Origin: Muribaculaceae bacterium
GTDB lineage: Bacteria > Bacillota > Clostridia > Lachnospirales > Lachnospiraceae
DNA: 64,000 nucleotides
Assembly: GCA_023666425.1 (NCBI GenBank)
Contig: JAMPCA010000001.1
Location: 737,692-801,691, forward strand
Direction: 5' to 3'
Position 1 is the first letter of the stretch. Each line of letters begins with the position of its first letter. Shown here piece by piece: positions 63,011 to 64,000 of this stretch. A model generated the notes under the pieces. It ran no database searches. It saw nothing but the letters and a program-made list of their open reading frames with translations, and was not told the origin of the DNA. A program made the position numbers and the translations under genes.

Positions 63011-63553
63011 TTATGCTTTTATTTTGTTGCTGTAGGCAAGTACCGCCGCCACTGTCTTGGAATCCTGAAGCTTTCCGGCATAGATCATATCGCAAAGCTC
63101 CTCCACCGTATAGAGTTCCACATCAATCGACTCCGAATCATCCAGATGCTGTGTCCCCGGTCGCAGGTCAGTCGCCAGATACACGTCCACAAATTCATCG
63201 CAAAAGGCAACCGTCGTGCGCAGCGACAAAAGAAATTCAATATGACTGCTCTGGTAGCCGGTCTCCTCCTCCAGCTCCCTCGCCGCACAAACGGCCGTAT
63301 CCTCATTCTGACCGTCCCTGCAGCCAGCCGGAATCTCAATCGTCTCCCGCTCTAATGCATTGCGGTACTGACGCACCATGACGAGCCTGCCATCCGGGAG
63401 CACCGGGAGCACTGCCGCCGCTCCCATGCGGTGGGACACAAAATCCCATTCCTCCGTCTTTCCGTTTGCAAACTGCATCGTATCCTTGTAAATATCCAAA
63501 ATCGCACCCTTGTAGGCAAGTTCTCTCTTAACCCGTTTCATCTGCTCCACCAT
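63011..63553 (-). CDS. NUDIX hydrolase, ADP-ribose pyrophosphatase type
   Basis: A 180-residue NUDIX enzyme. The box is seen as AGCRDGQNEDTAVCAARELEEETGY (about 77-101), with one more residue than the consensus between the first Gly and Glu. The catalytic REL-EEE-TG core is intact. IEIPAG before it and the downstream pattern TVAFCDEFVDVYLATDL fit the ADP-ribose/NudF-like group. The start follows AAGGAGGACGCT. It lies 55 bases upstream of the SpoIIM-like gene on the same strand. Confidence 0.85.
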   Translation of the reverse strand: MVEQMKRVKRELAYKGAILDIYKDTMQFANGKTEEWDFVSHRMGAAAVLPVLPDGRLVMVRQYRNALERETIEIPAGCRDGQNEDTAVCAARELEEETGYQSSHIEFLLSLRTTVAFCDEFVDVYLATDLRPGTQHLDDSESIDVELYTVEELCDMIYAGKLQDSKTVAAVLAYSNKIKA

Positions 63554-63612
63554 AGCGTCCTCCTTCTATATAGTATGTTGTACTATCTCCCACTTTATTA
63601 TTATATGATATG

Positions 63613-63647
63613 AAAAACGGGGCTGCGTCCTTACGGACTGCAGCCCC
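63613..63647 (-). terminator. Terminator of rny
   Basis: GGGGCTGC-A-GTCC pairs with GGAC-GCAGCCCC (one bulge), loop GTAA, followed on the minus strand by G and TTTTT. Confidence 0.8.
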
Positions 63648-63682
63648 ACATATTTTGTTGTAATTATTTTTGTTGTTATCCA

Positions 63683-64000
63683 TTACTTCGCATACTCAAC
63701 GACACGCGACTCCCGAATCACATTGACCTTAATCTGTCCCGGATACTCTAAATCTGACTCAATCTGCTTTGAAACATCTCTGGCCAGCAAAACCATATCC
63801 GCGTCACTGATCTGTTCAGGAACAACCATCACTCGAACCTCCCGGCCTGCCTGAATAGCAAAAGACTTCTCAACTCCCTTGAAACCATTGGTAATATCTT
63901 CCAGCTGTTTTAAACGGTTGGAATAGGTCTCCAGCGTCTCTCTTCTCGCCCCCGGTCTTGCAGCGCTGATCGTGTCAGCAGCCTGCACCAGACACGCAAT
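63683..64000 (-). CDS. rny: Ribonuclease Y, C-terminal part (5' end beyond the window)
   Basis: The last 105 codons of an RNase Y gene, a membrane-anchored endoribonuclease that starts mRNA decay in Firmicutes. The visible part begins inside the HD domain and contains [18 protein letters not shown], a hallmark of RNase Y, then [20 protein letters not shown] and ends VVEYAK. The KH domain, most of the HD domain and the membrane anchor lie to the right of the window. Confidence 0.93.
   Translation of the reverse strand: MACLVQAADTISAARPGARRETLETYSNRLKQLEDITNGFKGVEKSFAIQAGREVRVMVVPEQISDADMVLLARDVSKQIESDLEYPGQIKVNVIRESRVVEYAK

Overview
The window looks like a chromosomal stretch of an anaerobic, spore-forming Clostridia bacterium, most likely a member of the Lachnospiraceae. 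Three sporulation genes (spo0A, spoIVB, a spoIIM-like gene) point to a spore former. The glgC-glgD pair and the block xseA-xseB-ispA-dxs-tlyA-nadK-argR-recN-spoIVB are typical of that group, and base composition is near 50% G+C. No outer-membrane secretin gene is present, which fits a single-membrane cell. Nearly all genes lie on the minus strand. The exceptions are the polyamine transporter with its downstream DUF5688-type gene, and a DAHP synthase gene.

Layout from left to right. (1) 1-8.3 kb: the 5' part of topB, an AAA ATPase with altered Walker A, asd, then a minus-strand run of small membrane protein, HD hydrolase, queH and argH, and tRNA-Thr. (2) 8.4-13.2 kb, plus strand: potABCD and a DUF5688-like gene. 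(3) 13.2-19.8 kb: glgA, spo0A with a 351-base upstream region, and a heterodimeric ABC exporter. (4) 19.8-41.6 kb: a type IV pilus locus transcribed as pilB, pilT, pilC, pilin, two tandem Rpn-type nuclease genes, pilin, pilD, a pilM-pilN fusion, a pilO-like gene, four minor pilins (two of them very large) and a 1554-residue exported DUF5057 protein. (5) 41.7-51.6 kb: spoIVB back to nusB, a housekeeping run. (6) 51.6-64 kb: Asp23 protein, glgD-glgC, metA, a divergent NAD-dependent ligase, an rRNA pseudouridine synthase, an SH3 protein, tRNA-Arg, a HAD phosphatase, aroD facing away from the DAHP synthase gene, a SpoIIM-like gene, a NUDIX hydrolase and the 3' end of rny.

The most unusual part is the pilus locus. 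It encodes a complete monoderm machine: extension and retraction ATPases, platform protein, prepilin peptidase, assembly proteins and two near-twin pilins. Its predicted tip components are much larger than usual (731 and 815 residues), and an exported 1554-residue protein appears to contain three repeats of one alpha/beta module. A tandem duplication of an Rpn nuclease gene sits between the two pilins, with partial copies left on both sides. One of these has a junction that can be read as recombination at a 12-base match. The whole locus, with the ABC exporter, lies between spoIVB and spo0A, which are neighbours in many endospore formers.

The other segments are ordinary metabolism and cell maintenance: glycogen synthesis (glgA here, glgC and glgD 40 kb away), aspartate-family amino acids (asd, metA), arginine (argH, argR), isoprenoids (dxs, ispA) and the shikimate pathway (aroD, DAHP synthase). 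All functional statements come from reading motifs by eye. No database search was run.
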